Shown: positions 48,501 to 58,001, counted from the first letter of the stretch. The stretch is 58,820 bases of DNA from Streptococcus pacificus (GCF_016481305.1 NZ_JAENBO010000008.1:1-58820), one strand, 5' to 3'. Notes: generated from the sequence alone by a model not told the origin. Made by a program: numbers and translations.

Positions 48501-49284
48501 CTTTTCTCATTGACAAGTACTTGTCATAAGTCGCTTGTAATTGCTCTTCAAAATGAGAATGGGAAAAATTAATGGTTTTTAATTCTGTTTCAAAAGTGGT
48601 ATGACGACAATGATCAGACCAGTAAGTGTCCAATACCTTTAATTCCGTTTCAGTAGGTACTCTACCGATGGTTTTAAAATGGTCCTGAATCAAGAGTAAA
48701 TCAGCCACTTCCATCGCTAAATGTTGTTCTTGTTTGAAACCTACAAATTGAGCTTCTGAATAAGAATTAAAGAAATCAAGTTTAGGAATAAACCTATTTG
48801 CTTTTTCAAAAACATCTTCTCTAACAGGTTTAGTAATATCTTTAAAACGTGAATCAACCGGATTTAAAAGATAAGTTTTAATGCGTTCTAGCTCCTTTGG
48901 AGCAATGTCAATATTCACCAAGTAGAGTTGGGCAGTTTTTACAATGACATCTGTTGTTGCACCCAAAAGAAACAAAGCTTCTTGAGCACTCGCAGCACGT
49001 TGATCAAATTGACCAGGTAAGGCTTCTATGGCAAAAAAATGATAGTCATTAAGAAACTCAGAAATTTCTGTTTCCGTCATCAAATCATCAGTCACCTGTT
49101 CTGAAAAAATGTGTTTCTCAGCTTTTTCAGTTAAATCAGATGATAAATGAAACACATCATATACTTGCAAGAGACGTAGCTCTTTTAAGGTCTCGATTTG
49201 CAAATGATGTTGTAATTCAGCAAGCAAAGACTTTTCTTTTACTCTAAAATTAACCTTTTTTTCAACAAAAATACGTTTATTCAT
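45553..49284 (-). CDS. purL: Phosphoribosylformylglycinamidine synthase, large single-chain type
   Basis: This 1243-residue enzyme converts FGAR to FGAM. It has the two AIRS-like ATP domains (MFKNETHNHPTEIEPFGGAA near 320; GLPSIGGKDSMSGTF near 785) and a C-terminal class I glutaminase (FPGTNSEYDSAKAF, and GICNGFQAL with the catalytic Cys). The fused form replaces separate PurQ and PurS. It begins nine bases after purC. Confidence 0.97.
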   Translation of the reverse strand: MNKRIFVEKKVNFRVKEKSLLAELQHHLQIETLKELRLLQVYDVFHLSSDLTEKAEKHIFSEQVTDDLMTETEISEFLNDYHFFAIEALPGQFDQRAASAQEALFLLGATTDVIVKTAQLYLVNIDIAPKELERIKTYLLNPVDSRFKDITKPVREDVFEKANRFIPKLDFFNSYSEAQFVGFKQEQHLAMEVADLLLIQDHFKTIGRVPTETELKVLDTYWSDHCRHTTFETELKTINFSHSHFEEQLQATYDKYLSMRKELGREAKPQTLMDMATIFGRYERANGRLDDMEVSDEINACSVEISVDVDGKDETWLLMFKNETHNHPTEIEPFGGAATCIGGAIRDPLSGRSFVYQAMRISGAGDITQNVAETRQGKLPQQVISKKAAHGYSSYGNQIGLATTYVREYFHPGFVAKRMELGAVVGATPKENVRREKPEPGDVIILLGGKTGRDGIGGATGSSKVQTVETVETAGAEVQKGNAIEERKIQRLFRKPEVSQLIKKSNDFGAGGVCVAIGELADGVLIDLNKVPLKYQGLNGTEIAISESQERMAVVVSKEDADAFIAASEKEDILAVVVAEVTKEANLVMTWNGEKIVDLERAFLDTNGVRVVVDVDVTDSNKELPYQKTTSLENVEQELVTVLSNLNHASQKGLQTLFDSSVGRSTINHPLGGRYQVTPTESSVQKLPVQKGKTSTVSVMAQGYNPYIAEWSPFHGAAYAIIEATSRLVATGSQWQQARFSYQEYFERLDKQAERFGKPVSALLGAIEAQIQLGLPSIGGKDSMSGTFEELTVPPTLVAFGVTTSKVDKVLSPEFKAFDENIYYIAGQAISEGIDFKQILANFEQFSRLQEEHQITASAAIKYGGLGETLSLMSFGNRLGAKLSLDDKIMSTLLQGQLGGFVFTSKEEIPGVVKLGTTTKDFSIVINDLNIAGQVLLSAFEGKLEDVYPTLFEQKENLSDVPVVSVEETITIPEKTEEPLVYIPVFPGTNSEYDSAKAFEQVGAKVALVPFRTLTQDLIAASIVEMVEMIEKANIIFFAGGFSAADEPDGSAKFIVNILLNKKVKTAIDAFIARGGLIIGICNGFQALVKSGLLPYGNFEDSHKDSPTLFYNDANQHVAKMVETRIANTNSPWLAGVAVGDIHVIPVSHGEGKFVVSEQEFLELQKHGQIFSQYVDFDGKPSMDSRFNPNGSSHAIEGITSRNGQIIGKMGHSERFEEGNFKNIPGHKDQHLFASAVNYFKNN

Positions 49285-49293
49285 CCTATCACC

Positions 49294-50001
49294 CTACTTA
49301 TTTTTTAAGAGTTGCTCCAAAACAACAGTGTAAACATCAATGATGGAACCAATATTACGACGAAAGACATCTTTATCCATATGATTTCCTTCTTTATCCC
49401 ATAAACGACTGGTATCAGGTGAGATTTCATCGGAAAGAATGATGTCGCCATTACCATCACGACCAAATTCTAGTTTATAATCAATCAAGGTTAAGCCGAC
49501 CTCAGCAAAAATAGCTGTTAAAACCTCATTAATTCTTCGTGTTTCCTCTTTTATAAATGCTATTTCTTCTGCTGTTGCAATATCTAAGAATAAAACATGC
49601 TCATCATTGATAAAAGGATCATCTAGCTCATCATTTTTATAATAAAATTCGATGATTGGTGTCTCAAACTTGATTCCCTCCTCAAGCCCAAAACGCTTAG
49701 CAAATGACCCTGCTGAGTAATTACGAAGGACAACCTCAAGAGGAATGATAGCTACCTTCTTATTAAGTTGATCTGTTTCAGATAATTGCTTAATGAAATG
49801 TGTCTTAATCCCTTTTTGATTTAAGCGCTCAAAAATAAGCGACGAAATCTGATTGTTAAGTCTTCCTTTACCTGCTACAATTTCCTTTCGTAGACCATTT
49901 AACGCCGTTGCCTGGTCTTTATAGCTAGCAATAATTTCCTCTGGATGACTTGTTGCATAGATATCTTTCGCTTTTCCTGAATAAATTAATTGTTTTTCCA
50001 T
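49294..50001 (-). CDS. purC: SAICAR synthetase
   Basis: PurC joins aspartate to CAIR. The 235-residue protein begins [20 protein letters not shown] and has [18 protein letters not shown] and [23 protein letters not shown](P)D, both diagnostic. It opens the purC-L-F-M-N-H unit. The upstream region has a promoter and two PurBox-like sites. Confidence 0.97.
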   Translation of the reverse strand: MEKQLIYSGKAKDIYATSHPEEIIASYKDQATALNGLRKEIVAGKGRLNNQISSLIFERLNQKGIKTHFIKQLSETDQLNKKVAIIPLEVVLRNYSAGSFAKRFGLEEGIKFETPIIEFYYKNDELDDPFINDEHVLFLDIATAEEIAFIKEETRRINEVLTAIFAEVGLTLIDYKLEFGRDGNGDIILSDEISPDTSRLWDKEGNHMDKDVFRRNIGSIIDVYTVVLEQLLKNK

Positions 50002-50004
50002 TTA

Positions 50005-50080
50005 ATTGTTCGCCTTTTTAAGTTTTTTATAGCTTAATAGTAGCACAAATAAAGAAATTTAACAATAAAAAATGAACAAT
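50005..50080 (-). promoter_or_regulatory. purC promoter with two degenerate PurBoxes
   Basis: The minus-strand promoter is TTGTTA (50060-50065), a 17-base spacer and TACTAT (50037-50042) with TG before it. A PurBox-like AAAAATGAACAAT lies at 50068-50080 on the plus strand (two mismatches in the core). A second, AAAGGCGAACAAT, lies at 50005-50017 on the minus strand (one core mismatch, plus one in the flank), overlapping the ribosome binding region. These are weaker than the purD site. Confidence 0.5.
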
Positions 50081-50107
50081 AAAAAAGATATTCGATAAAA
50101 TCGAATA
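50081..50107 (-). terminator. acpP terminator
   Basis: TATTCGAT (50089-50096) pairs with ATCGAATA (50100-50107) around AAA. Six As at 50081-50086 give the uridine run. It is directly after the acpP stop. Confidence 0.85.
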
Positions 50108-50108
50108 C

Positions 50109-50351
50109 CTATTTTATTTTTTCATATAAATAATCAACCATTTGACCCATGGTTCTCACATCCTCAACTTCTTCGTCAAGGATTTCTAAGTCAAATTCAT
50201 CTTCTACGTTAATAACGAACTCTGTTAAAGTGATAGAATCAGCTCCCAAATCATCCTTGAAGTTGGTTGCCATAGTGACATCAATGTCTTCTTCTCCAAG
50301 TTGATCAGCAATCATTTCTTTCATTTTAGATAAAATTTCTTCTTTAGTCAT
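50109..50351 (-). CDS. acpP: Acyl carrier protein
   Basis: The 80-residue acidic helical protein has the phosphopantetheine site [12 protein letters not shown] with Ser 39. The start at [13 protein letters not shown] is supported by AAAGGAG ten bases upstream; an earlier ATG at 50378 lies inside plsX. The gene overlaps the plsX stop by eight bases. Site sequence DSIT rather than DSLD suggests the accessory carrier found next to plsX in streptococci rather than the main fatty-acid-synthesis ACP. Confidence 0.93.
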   Translation of the reverse strand: MTKEEILSKMKEMIADQLGEEDIDVTMATNFKDDLGADSITLTEFVINVEDEFDLEILDEEVEDVRTMGQMVDYLYEKIK

Positions 50352-51351
50352 TTGATTCAGTCTCCTTTGAAAATTCATTTGTTAATTGGTCCATAAGACC
50401 ACTCTCTAACATACGACTAATTTGTTTAATAGCATTATACACTGCTTTAGCATCACTTGCGCCATGACATTTCACAACAGGGGCTTTAAGACCAAATAAA
50501 ACAGCTCCCCCAGCAGATGAATAGTCTAGGCTCTCTTTTAATTGATATAAGCTATCTTTTAAAAGAAGTGCACCCATTTTGGCAGAAAAACCACCTTCTT
50601 GAATAGTTTTTTTCAATTGTCCCATAATAGAAATGGCTGTTCCTTCAATTGATTTTAACACGGCATTACCAGTGAAACCATCAGCCACGACCACATCACA
50701 AACACCAGCTAGAAGATCTCTTGCTTCGACGTTTCCAATAAAGTTAAGCGAGTCATCATTAGAAAGACGATCAAAGGTTTCCTTTCTTAAGGTGTCTCCT
50801 TTAGTTTCTTCGGTCCCATTATTTAACAAACCAACACGAGGAGAATTAATGCCTCGAACATTCTTAGCATAAAAAGACCCTAAGACCGCAAATTGATGTA
50901 AATGCTTTGCTGTATTTTCAGCATTGGCCCCTAAATCCAACATATCAAAACCTTGCCCATCCATGGTTGGTATTGTTGACATCAAGCCTGGACGATCAAT
51001 ATTTTTAATACGACCAACAACAAACAAACCCGATGCCAATAAGGCTCCTGTATTCCCCGCAGATAAAACGGCATCCGCACGTCCTTCTTTTACGGCTTGG
51101 GTCGCAAGAACCATTGATGCTTGTTTTTTCTTTCTGATGGCTTTGACAGGCTCATCCTCAGAATCAATTTTTTCAAGGGTATGACTAATCGTAACTCGTT
51201 TAGTGTGTGTTAAATAGGGAGTGATTTTTTCTCTATCACCATAGAGTTGAATTTCAATATCTGAAAAATCATCTAATGCTTTATTTACACCTTCAATAAT
51301 TGCTTGGGGAGCATTGTCGCCACCCATCGCATCAATTGCTATTTTTTTCAT
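50344..51351 (-). CDS. plsX: Acyl-ACP:phosphate acyltransferase
   Basis: PlsX makes acyl-phosphate from acyl-ACP for phosphatidic acid synthesis with PlsY. The 335-residue protein starts [24 protein letters not shown] lies eight bases upstream, so the earlier ATG at 51375 is not used. Other marks are [20 protein letters not shown] and LSAGN-type phosphate loop, and [13 protein letters not shown]. It is coupled to acpP. Confidence 0.97.
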   Translation of the reverse strand: MKKIAIDAMGGDNAPQAIIEGVNKALDDFSDIEIQLYGDREKITPYLTHTKRVTISHTLEKIDSEDEPVKAIRKKKQASMVLATQAVKEGRADAVLSAGNTGALLASGLFVVGRIKNIDRPGLMSTIPTMDGQGFDMLDLGANAENTAKHLHQFAVLGSFYAKNVRGINSPRVGLLNNGTEETKGDTLRKETFDRLSNDDSLNFIGNVEARDLLAGVCDVVVADGFTGNAVLKSIEGTAISIMGQLKKTIQEGGFSAKMGALLLKDSLYQLKESLDYSSAGGAVLFGLKAPVVKCHGASDAKAVYNAIKQISRMLESGLMDQLTNEFSKETESND

Positions 51352-51437
51352 TTTGAAACTCCTTTTTATAAACATTGACTTGTCTATTATAGCATGATTC
51401 GGCTATTTTATCATCTTATGAAAACGTCCTTTATCTC

Positions 51438-52199
51438 TCAATCTTGTTTCATAATATTGCCCCATTTCCCCAAATCATCAATAAAGGACTTGCTTTTTAA
51501 TTTGATACCAACATAATCATCATAAAGGCTATCAATAAAAAGACGCAGTTCCTTCTTTAAAGAATCATTAATTGAAATGGTTTTTAGTTCATCAAACTGG
51601 ATAGTCTGAAATTTGTTTATTAAATAAGGAATATTAGGATTCAAATGACTCCTGTGTGGATCTTTGTCATAATGATCTGGACAAAGGAGTCCAGAAAAAC
51701 GATGAGAAAAATCAAAAGCAAGATTCTTACGATGACAAAAATGACAATCGTTAAAATTTAGTGAGACACCAAAACGATCTAAGAGTTGTATTTCGAAAAT
51801 ATTGGTCAAAACCTCATAGTCTAACCCCTGATTTATTAGGGTTAATGTTTTGGTTAAAAAAGAAAATAACGATGGATCTTCAATAGCATCTAAAAGAACA
51901 CTATCAGCCAAAGCCACAATATAGCTCGCATAAGCTAGTTTAAAAATATCAGCGTTGATGTTTTTAAACCACTCAACTTCTTTATAATCTTCAATATAAC
52001 TCAATCCTGATTCGTTGATTTTTAAAATAAACTGAGCCATTGTCAAGGGTTGAATGACTGGTGTCACTCTTGATTTTCTAGCTCGCTTAACAAAGAACAT
52101 TCTTTTGCCATCAGATTCAGTAAAAATCTTAACTAATTTATCTTCTTCACGAAAATCTTTATTATAAAGAACAAGTCCCTTAGTTTCCTTAGTTTCCAT
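51438..52199 (-). CDS. recO: DNA repair protein RecO
   Basis: RecO, with RecR, loads RecA at gaps and aids annealing. The 253-residue protein has the N-terminal OB-fold ([20 protein letters not shown]) and a C-terminal domain with a CHFCHRKN ... LLCPDH zinc-like cluster. It overlaps the aminotransferase gene by 11 bases, an arrangement conserved in streptococci. Confidence 0.96.
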   Translation of the reverse strand: METKETKGLVLYNKDFREEDKLVKIFTESDGKRMFFVKRARKSRVTPVIQPLTMAQFILKINESGLSYIEDYKEVEWFKNINADIFKLAYASYIVALADSVLLDAIEDPSLFSFLTKTLTLINQGLDYEVLTNIFEIQLLDRFGVSLNFNDCHFCHRKNLAFDFSHRFSGLLCPDHYDKDPHRSHLNPNIPYLINKFQTIQFDELKTISINDSLKKELRLFIDSLYDDYVGIKLKSKSFIDDLGKWGNIMKQD

Positions 52200-53364
52200 A
52201 TTCCTTCATAAATTCTTTCAATCGGTTTAGTGCTTCTTTAATAGTCTCCATGCTGGCAGCATAAGAAATTCTGATATAACCTTCACCGTATTTCCCAAAA
52301 GCGACACCCGGAATTAAAGCGACAGCTTTCTTTTTAGCCAGTGCTTTTAAAAACCCAAATGAATCAGAGGCTGCTTCTCCTGGAATTTTAGCAAAAATGT
52401 AAAAAGCACCATCTGGTTTAATCACTTCAAAACCAAGGGTTTCAAGTTTTTCAATAATGTAATCACGACGCTCTATATAAGCTTTTTTCATCGGCTCAGC
52501 ATCATTTTTTCCAACCGTTAAGGCTTCAATAGCTGCGTATTGAGCACTTGTGGTTGCAGCAGTTACCAAATATTGATGACTTTTAATTAACTGACTAGCC
52601 AGTTCTTTTTTCGCGAAAATAAAACCTATGCGCCAACCCGTCATAGCATGTGACTTAGATAACCCATTAATTAAAATCGTTTGTTCTGGAAGGTACTCAG
52701 CAATGGAAACATGAGGTTCTTTGGTATAAGTTAATTCAGAATATATCTCATCACTAATCACAAAGACATCATATTTTTTAAGAACAGCGGCTAAATCCTT
52801 AATTTGCTGACAAGTGTAAGTCACACCTGTAGGATTAGCAGGATAGTTTAAAAGCACAGCTTTAAGCTTTTCACCTTGTTCTAAAATTGCTTTTTCAAGC
52901 ATTTCAGGGGTTAAGATAAATCGATTTTCTGTTGTATCAATCTCAACAATATTAGCCCCAACTAATTTTACAATTGGCTCATAACCAGGATAGGCTGGAG
53001 CTGGTAACAAGACAGTATCTCCTGGTTCTAGAACAGCTGTTAGACTAGCTGAAAGGGCTTCTGTTGCTCCAACTGTTACCAAAACTTCATTTTCAGGATG
53101 ATAAGATAAATGGTACTTTTCTTTCACAAAATCACTAGCTGCTTGTCTTAACTCCAATAAGCCAGCCATACCTGTATAATAACTTTTATCATTATCAATA
53201 GCTCTTTTAGCAGCCTCTTTAACGTGATCTGGTGTTGTGAAATCGGGTTCCCCTAAGGTTAACCTTAAAATACCTGGAATTGATGAAATCGTTTGATCAA
53301 ACTGACGAATCAACGATATTTCAATTCTGTCTAGGTTCTTATTAAATCGTTTGCTTAAATCCAT
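52189..53364 (-). CDS. PLP-dependent class I aminotransferase (aromatic type)
   Basis: The 391-residue fold-type I enzyme has [10 protein letters not shown] near 174, SDEIYSEL near 204, the PLP-lysine motif [17 protein letters not shown] (Lys 237) and a C-terminal IRISYAAS. Streptococcal members at this locus are usually called aromatic amino-acid aminotransferase (AraT) or PatA; specificity cannot be told by eye. It is coupled to recO and follows prs by a terminator. Confidence 0.93.
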   Translation of the reverse strand: MDLSKRFNKNLDRIEISLIRQFDQTISSIPGILRLTLGEPDFTTPDHVKEAAKRAIDNDKSYYTGMAGLLELRQAASDFVKEKYHLSYHPENEVLVTVGATEALSASLTAVLEPGDTVLLPAPAYPGYEPIVKLVGANIVEIDTTENRFILTPEMLEKAILEQGEKLKAVLLNYPANPTGVTYTCQQIKDLAAVLKKYDVFVISDEIYSELTYTKEPHVSIAEYLPEQTILINGLSKSHAMTGWRIGFIFAKKELASQLIKSHQYLVTAATTSAQYAAIEALTVGKNDAEPMKKAYIERRDYIIEKLETLGFEVIKPDGAFYIFAKIPGEAASDSFGFLKALAKKKAVALIPGVAFGKYGEGYIRISYAASMETIKEALNRLKEFMKEYGN

Positions 53365-53412
53365 AGTGCCCTCCAGCTTGTATTGTATTCCTATTATACA
53401 CTAGTTATCAGT

Positions 53413-53439
53413 AAAAAACACCTCTAAAGTGAGGTGTTT
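53413..53439 (-). terminator. prs terminator
   Basis: AAACACCTC (53416-53424) pairs with GAGGTGTTT (53431-53439) around six bases. As at 53413-53418 provide the uridine run. It follows the prs stop by 30 bases. Confidence 0.88.
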
Positions 53440-53468
53440 AGTGCTTAAATAACTGATGATAACGTTTT

Positions 53469-54431
53469 TTACTTGCCAACTTCAAATAATGGAGACAAAG
53501 GACGTTTTTCATGGATTCTTAAAATAGCTTCTGCAATTAATTGGGCAATTGAAATTTGTTCAATCTTATCGATGAGTCGTTCCTCAGGCAGATAGATGGT
53601 ATCAAGTACTATCATCTTCTTAATGGCTGATTTTTGAATATTATCAAGAGCCGCTCCTGAAAGAATAGGATGAGTACCACTAGCGTAAACTGCTGTTGCA
53701 CCTGCTTCAGCAAGAGCATCAGCTGCATGGCATATAGTCCCTGCGGTATCAATCATATCATCAATTAAAATACATGTCTTATCTTTAACATCACCAATGA
53801 TATTCATCACTTCACTGGTATTCATTTTATCAACGCTTCGACGTTTATCAATAATAGCAATAGGTGTTTTTAAAAACTGTGCCAATTTACGAGCTCTAGT
53901 CACACCACCATGGTCAGGACTGACAACAACATAGTCATCTCCCATCATGCCACGACGTTGGAAATAATCAGCAATGAGAGGTGCTCCCATTAAATGATCA
54001 ACAGGGATATCAAAGAATCCTTGGATTTGTGCTGCATGTAAATCAACCGTCAAAAGACGATCAACACCAGCCACTTCTAACATATTAGCTACTAATTTAG
54101 AAGTAATGGGTTCCCGTGAACGGGCTTTTCTATCTTGTCTAGCATAACCATAGTAAGGCATGACAACATTTACCGTTTCTGCACTGGCACGCTTTAAAGC
54201 ATCAACCATAATTAACAACTCCATCAAATGGTTGTTAACTGGTGAGCTAGTTGATTGTAAAACAAACACATGGTGACCTCTGATTGATTCTTCAATATTA
54301 ACTTGAATTTCACCATCTGAGAATTGTCTAACAGTTGATTTTCCTAAAGAAACTCCCATTGTTTTAGCAATATCATCTGCTAATTGCTGATTGGATGATA
54401 GTGCAAATAACTTTAAATTAGAATAAGACAT
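53469..54431 (-). CDS. prs: Ribose-phosphate pyrophosphokinase
   Basis: Prs makes PRPP, the precursor used by the purF product downstream and by pyrimidine, histidine and NAD synthesis. The 320-residue class I enzyme has the [53 protein letters not shown] and [13 protein letters not shown] motifs. All expected catalytic segments are present. The gene has its own terminator and AGGAAATC-type ribosome binding site. Confidence 0.97.
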   Translation of the reverse strand: MSYSNLKLFALSSNQQLADDIAKTMGVSLGKSTVRQFSDGEIQVNIEESIRGHHVFVLQSTSSPVNNHLMELLIMVDALKRASAETVNVVMPYYGYARQDRKARSREPITSKLVANMLEVAGVDRLLTVDLHAAQIQGFFDIPVDHLMGAPLIADYFQRRGMMGDDYVVVSPDHGGVTRARKLAQFLKTPIAIIDKRRSVDKMNTSEVMNIIGDVKDKTCILIDDMIDTAGTICHAADALAEAGATAVYASGTHPILSGAALDNIQKSAIKKMIVLDTIYLPEERLIDKIEQISIAQLIAEAILRIHEKRPLSPLFEVGK

Positions 54432-54513
54432 GATTTCCTCCCAAAATTTTCTCCTCTATCATTTTAACCCTTTTCACCTATTTTTTCAATCCTTATACAA
54501 CTGATATAACAAT

Positions 54514-54545
54514 AAAAAAACAGAAAAACGATGTTTTTCTGTTTT
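54514..54545 (-). terminator. pcsB terminator
   Basis: AAAACAGAAAAAC (54517-54529) pairs perfectly with GTTTTTCTGTTTT (54533-54545). As at 54514-54520 give uridines on the minus strand. It is eleven bases beyond the pcsB stop. Confidence 0.92.
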
Positions 54546-54556
54546 ATATTCAAATA

Positions 54557-55792
54557 TTAATATGGATAAATGTAATAAACTGATTGAGTTGTTGGATTAA
54601 ACCATCCACGATAGTTACCAATTGATTGGTTTCCAGCATAGTTAGATTCCATTACTTGGATATTTGTTGAGCTTTGAACACCTGTTACATATGCAACGTG
54701 TCCATAACCACCACCATCATATGGGAATACTGCAACTGAACCAACAACAGGTTCTGAACCGATTGTAAATCCTGCTGCTCTTGCACTTGCACCCCATTGA
54801 TTTGCATTACCCCAGTAATTACCAACCCAAGGAGCTAGTGATTTAACACCCCATGTACATTGACCAACTGGATAAGTATTACCTGAATAGTTTACAGTTG
54901 GACTTGCTGTTTGAGTCGGTACAGATCTTGTTGCAGCTGTATTATTTGCTGGAGCTGGCGCTGGAGCAGGTGCTGGCGCTGGAGCTGCTGGTTGTGCTGG
55001 AGCAATAGTTGATACTACTTGCTGAGCTGTTTGAATAGATGCTTGTTGTTGTCTAGCAGTTTCTTGGGCTGCTGCTCTTGCAGCTGCTTCTTGGGCTGCT
55101 GCTTGGGCTGCTTTTTCTTCTGCCGCTGATTTAGCAGCAAGTAAATTACTTTTTTCATCTTGAGCTGTTGCCAATTCTGCTGCTAAATTTAATTGAGCAA
55201 CTTCAAGCTCAGCTTTTTGTGTATTTAAAGCATTAGCATTTTCTGCTAAAGTGGCTTGGTTTTCTGCTACAGTATTGATAGCTTCTTGATTTTTAATTTG
55301 TTTTTCTTCAATAGCTTCTTTGTCAGTCTTTTGTTGCTCTAACATTCTTTCATTTGCAGAAACAACTTCACGCATAGCCACAATACGGCTAATCGCATCA
55401 GACAATGAATCAGAATCAACTAATGTACTGATATAAGATGTTGCGGTATTATTTTTTTGGGCACTTCTTGCTTGATTTTCTAATGATTTACTTCTCGCAA
55501 CAATTTTGCCTGAAAGCACTTCAATATCTTTTGCTAACTGCTCAGATTCAGCTTCCAATTTTTTATTTTCTGCAGCTAATTTTTCTTGTTCAGCTTGGAG
55601 AGAATCTACTTGTTTTTGAACAGCTGTCACTTTTGCTTGAGCTTGAGCTTGTTCAGTTGTTAAATGATCAATGATATTCTCCTGATTAGCAATTTTACTA
55701 TCGTAATCTGTTGCAGAAACAACTTGTAGGCCTGAAACAGCGTTTAATGTTAACCCACTAATTAATACTGCGGATAAAATTCTTTTTTTCAT
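54557..55792 (-). CDS. pcsB: Secreted CHAP-domain cell-separation protein PcsB
   Basis: PcsB splits peptidoglycan at the septum and is activated by FtsEX. The 411-residue precursor has a signal peptide (1-27, cleaving after VVSA), a long coiled coil (about 30-250, rich in Gln, Glu and Ala), an Ala/Pro linker (PAPAPAPAPA) and a C-terminal CHAP domain (about 295-411) with NTYPVGQCTWGVKS (catalytic Cys) and YGHVAYVTGV (His). A VicR/WalR-like box lies upstream, as expected since pcsB is a known target. Confidence 0.95.
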   Translation of the reverse strand: MKKRILSAVLISGLTLNAVSGLQVVSATDYDSKIANQENIIDHLTTEQAQAQAKVTAVQKQVDSLQAEQEKLAAENKKLEAESEQLAKDIEVLSGKIVARSKSLENQARSAQKNNTATSYISTLVDSDSLSDAISRIVAMREVVSANERMLEQQKTDKEAIEEKQIKNQEAINTVAENQATLAENANALNTQKAELEVAQLNLAAELATAQDEKSNLLAAKSAAEEKAAQAAAQEAAARAAAQETARQQQASIQTAQQVVSTIAPAQPAAPAPAPAPAPAPANNTAATRSVPTQTASPTVNYSGNTYPVGQCTWGVKSLAPWVGNYWGNANQWGASARAAGFTIGSEPVVGSVAVFPYDGGGYGHVAYVTGVQSSTNIQVMESNYAGNQSIGNYRGWFNPTTQSVYYIYPY

Positions 55793-55825
55793 TTAGTAAA
55801 TACTCCTTTTCGATAAGACATTACT

Positions 55826-55869
55826 ATAATACCAAAAAAAAGTCCAGTTTATATTACGTGATTGTTACA
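55826..55869 (-). promoter_or_regulatory. pcsB promoter with VicR/WalR-like box
   Basis: On the minus strand TGTAAC-AATCA-CGTAAT (plus 55853-55869) fits the TGTWAH-N5-TGTWAH direct repeat except one base. A -10 TATTAT (55826-55831) lies 21 bases downstream, and no good -35 is present, as expected for an activator-dependent promoter. Confidence 0.7.
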
Positions 55870-55892
55870 TTTTAAAGCGTTTTTGAAATATA

Positions 55893-56393
55893 TTATATTA
55901 AATGTAACCTTTTTACAAAAAAATCTGAAAACAAGAAGAAAAAGAGGTTAACAATGAGGGTTGGCAATAAATGATAAGTCACAAAAATCCCAAAAGGATA
56001 AGAAGTCATTTGATAAAAAACTGCCAGAAAATAGCTACCAACATTAAACATAAACATGAGAATAAATAAACTAACACCTCTAATGAGTTTATTATCTCTT
56101 ATTAAAGGTAACCATTTGTACCCCAATAGTATTAAAATAGGGAAAAGAAAGATTGAAATACCAATACTATGAAAATACAAGCTATCATAAACAAATGATA
56201 AACTAACAAAAAACAAGTAAACTAACCATTTTTGATAATGTAAGATAAAAAACAAAAGCATCATTAAAAAAAATTGACTAGAAATAACAAATTGGTTGTG
56301 AAACAAACCTGACATCAAATAAGTTAAGTGTCTATCTATAAAAAGACTAAGAAACAAAAATATAAAAGGGAAAAATCGACTAACTCTTTTCAT
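55893..56393 (-). CDS. mreD: Rod-shape/cell-elongation membrane protein MreD
   Basis: MreD works with MreC in peripheral (elongation) peptidoglycan synthesis. The 166-residue, basic, very hydrophobic protein has about five membrane segments and begins MKRVSRFFPFIFLFLSLFID. I use the ATG with GGAG six bases upstream; an earlier ATG at 56405 lies within mreC. It ends the mreC-mreD unit; pcsB follows with its own promoter. Confidence 0.9.
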   Translation of the reverse strand: MKRVSRFFPFIFLFLSLFIDRHLTYLMSGLFHNQFVISSQFFLMMLLFFILHYQKWLVYLFFVSLSFVYDSLYFHSIGISIFLFPILILLGYKWLPLIRDNKLIRGVSLFILMFMFNVGSYFLAVFYQMTSYPFGIFVTYHLLPTLIVNLFFFLFSDFFVKRLHLI

Positions 56394-56394
56394 A

Positions 56395-57221
56395 TTACTC
56401 TCCAATTAGACTAACATAGGAAAGATGTGAGAAATCAACTGTTGGAACAACATAAATTTTGATATTCAAAGGTTCCTTGTCATCAATCATTTTTACCTTA
56501 CCAACTGAAATATCAGACGGAGATTGACCATCTAAACCACTAGTGAAAACATCATCACCGCTCGCAATAGCTTCTCTAGTATTCAATTGCGAAATGATTA
56601 ACAGATTTTCTTTGACATCATAATCTGTTAAAACGCCAAAAGCATCATCCTTATTCGTTTTAATTTTAACAGGAATACCATCTGTACTTGACAGATTGGT
56701 AATCAAACTAACATCTGTTGTCTCTTTATTTACTTTATCTACCTTACCAGCAAGACCGCCATTTGAAACTAAAAACATCTGTTCAAAAACACCGTCATTC
56801 TTACCAATATCAACAGTAACATTATCAAGCCAAGCAACAGGAGAACGCATAACAACCTTACCAGTTAATACAGATAGACCTAAAAAAGAATCTTTAATTT
56901 CAAGAGCAGATCGTAACTCTTTATTCTCCTCAAGTAATATCTGATACTCTTTTTCTTTGGTTTCAGATTCTGAAATTTGTTGACGAAGATTCTCATTTTC
57001 ACTGTAAGTATTAAATAACTCATTAACACTGGAAAGTTGTTGACTAACAAAATAAATAGGAGTGTCAACAACTTCCTTAACAACATTAATTCCCTTATCA
57101 ATAAAAGAGGTTGTGGCTACACGAAGAGATTTATTCTTAGAAATAAAAAAAATAAGAGAACCGGAAAATAAAAAAAAGCAATGAAAATAAAAATTAATCG
57201 TGAGAATCTAAATTTTTTCAT
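56395..57221 (-). pseudogene. mreC: mreC with a frameshift in an N-terminal poly-T tract
   Basis: MreC is a bitopic scaffold of peripheral cell-wall synthesis. Starting at 57221 the frame reads MKKFRFSRLIFIFIAFF and then shifts: it hits a stop after about 34 codons. One extra T in the eight-T run (plus 57170-57177) would restore a continuous frame, FSGSLIFFISKNKSLR through a coiled coil (VNELFNTYSENENLRQQISES) to GLDGQSPSDISVGKVKMID and SLIGE. The next T run (57145-57152) is a second possible place. Downstream all 56395-57140 is open. MreC is essential or nearly so in many streptococci, so a sequencing or assembly error is likely. Confidence 0.85.
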
Positions 57222-57246
57222 AGTCTTGTACCTTCTATAATAAATA

Positions 57247-57278
57247 AAACGAGATATCATATTCATGATAACTCGTTT
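57247..57278 (-). terminator. tRNA-cluster terminator
   Basis: AAACGAG and TATCAT (57247-57260) pair with ATGATA and CTCGTTT (57265-57278) with single-base bulges. An ATTTATT tract follows on the minus strand. It sits between the last tRNA and mreC, leaving little room for a separate mreC promoter, so mreC may be read through from the rRNA/tRNA unit. Confidence 0.75.
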
Positions 57279-57283
57279 AACTA

Positions 57284-57371
57284 CGGAGAATGGGGGATTC
57301 GAACCCCCGCGCCAGTTACCCGACCTAACGATTTAGCAAACCGTCCTCTTCAGCCTCTTGAGTAATTCTCC
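57284..57371 (-). tRNA. tRNA-Ser (GCT)
   Basis: The 88-base cloverleaf has acceptor GGAGAAT/ATTCTCC, a long variable arm and anticodon loop TTGCTAA. It is the last tRNA of the cluster. The CCA end is not encoded. Confidence 0.95.
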
Positions 57372-57380
57372 AAATATAAA

Positions 57381-57454
<74 letters not shown>

Positions 57455-57489
57455 AAGCAAAATATAGTGCTTGGTTTACTTTAAAGTAA

Positions 57490-57560
57490 AGCGGGTGACG
57501 AGAATCGAACTCGCGACAACAGCTTGGAAGGCTGTAGTTTTACCACTAAACTACACCCGC
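57490..57560 (-). tRNA. tRNA-Gly (TCC)
   Basis: The 71-base cloverleaf has acceptor GCGGGTG/CACCCGC and anticodon loop CTTCCAA. Confidence 0.95.
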
Positions 57561-57565
57561 TTATA

Positions 57566-57638
57566 TGGCGCGAGACGGAATCGAACCGCCGACACATGGA
57601 GCTTCAATCCATTGCTCTACCAACTGAGCTACCGAGCC
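57566..57638 (-). tRNA. tRNA-Phe (GAA)
   Basis: The 73-base cloverleaf has anticodon loop TTGAAGC. The acceptor stem GGCTCGG against TCGCGCC leaves positions 4 and 69 unpaired (T/C). That may be normal in this group or a base change. Confidence 0.93.
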
Positions 57639-57649
57639 GTTTTTTTCTA

Positions 57650-57723
<74 letters not shown>

Positions 57724-57735
57724 TTATCAATAGTA

Positions 57736-57825
57736 AGGAGGATGTGGGATTCGAACCCACGCACGCTTTTACACGCCTGACGGTTTTCAAGACCGTTCCC
57801 TTCAGCCGGACTTGGGTAATCCTCC
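57736..57825 (-). tRNA. tRNA-Ser (TGA)
   Basis: The 90-base cloverleaf has acceptor GGAGGAT/ATCCTCC, a long variable arm and anticodon loop CTTGAAA. Confidence 0.94.
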
Positions 57826-57833
57826 AGATCAAA

Positions 57834-57908
57834 TGGACCTTGTAGGACTCGAACCTACGACCGCTCGGTTATGAGCCGAGAGCTCTAACCAGCTGAGCTA
57901 AAGGTCCA
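57834..57908 (-). tRNA. tRNA-Ile2 (CAT, lysidine-type) or Met
   Basis: The anticodon loop CTCATAA with acceptor GGACCTT fits the AUA-reading tRNA-Ile2 whose CAT anticodon is modified to lysidine, often labelled Met. The D-stem approach reads TTTTAGCTC, one T more than I expect, giving 75 bases; that may be a homopolymer error. Confidence 0.88.
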
Positions 57909-57923
57909 AAGTCTTTTATTTAT

Positions 57924-57996
57924 AGCGGCGAAGGGGATCGAACCCCCGACCTCCCGGGTATGAACCGGACGCTCTAGCCAGCTGAGCTACACCGCC
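57924..57996 (-). tRNA. tRNA-Met (CAT), elongator
   Basis: The sequence is nearly that of the Bacillus elongator Met tRNA: acceptor GGCGGTG, anticodon loop TTCATAC, a G1-T72 pair and discriminator A. Confidence 0.93.
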
Positions 57997-58001
57997 ATCA
58001 A

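Noticed and set aside
56880..57101. A 73-codon frame opposite in phase within mreC
   Set aside because: It is an out-of-frame shadow of the mreC coiled-coil region; the mreC frame itself matches MreC.
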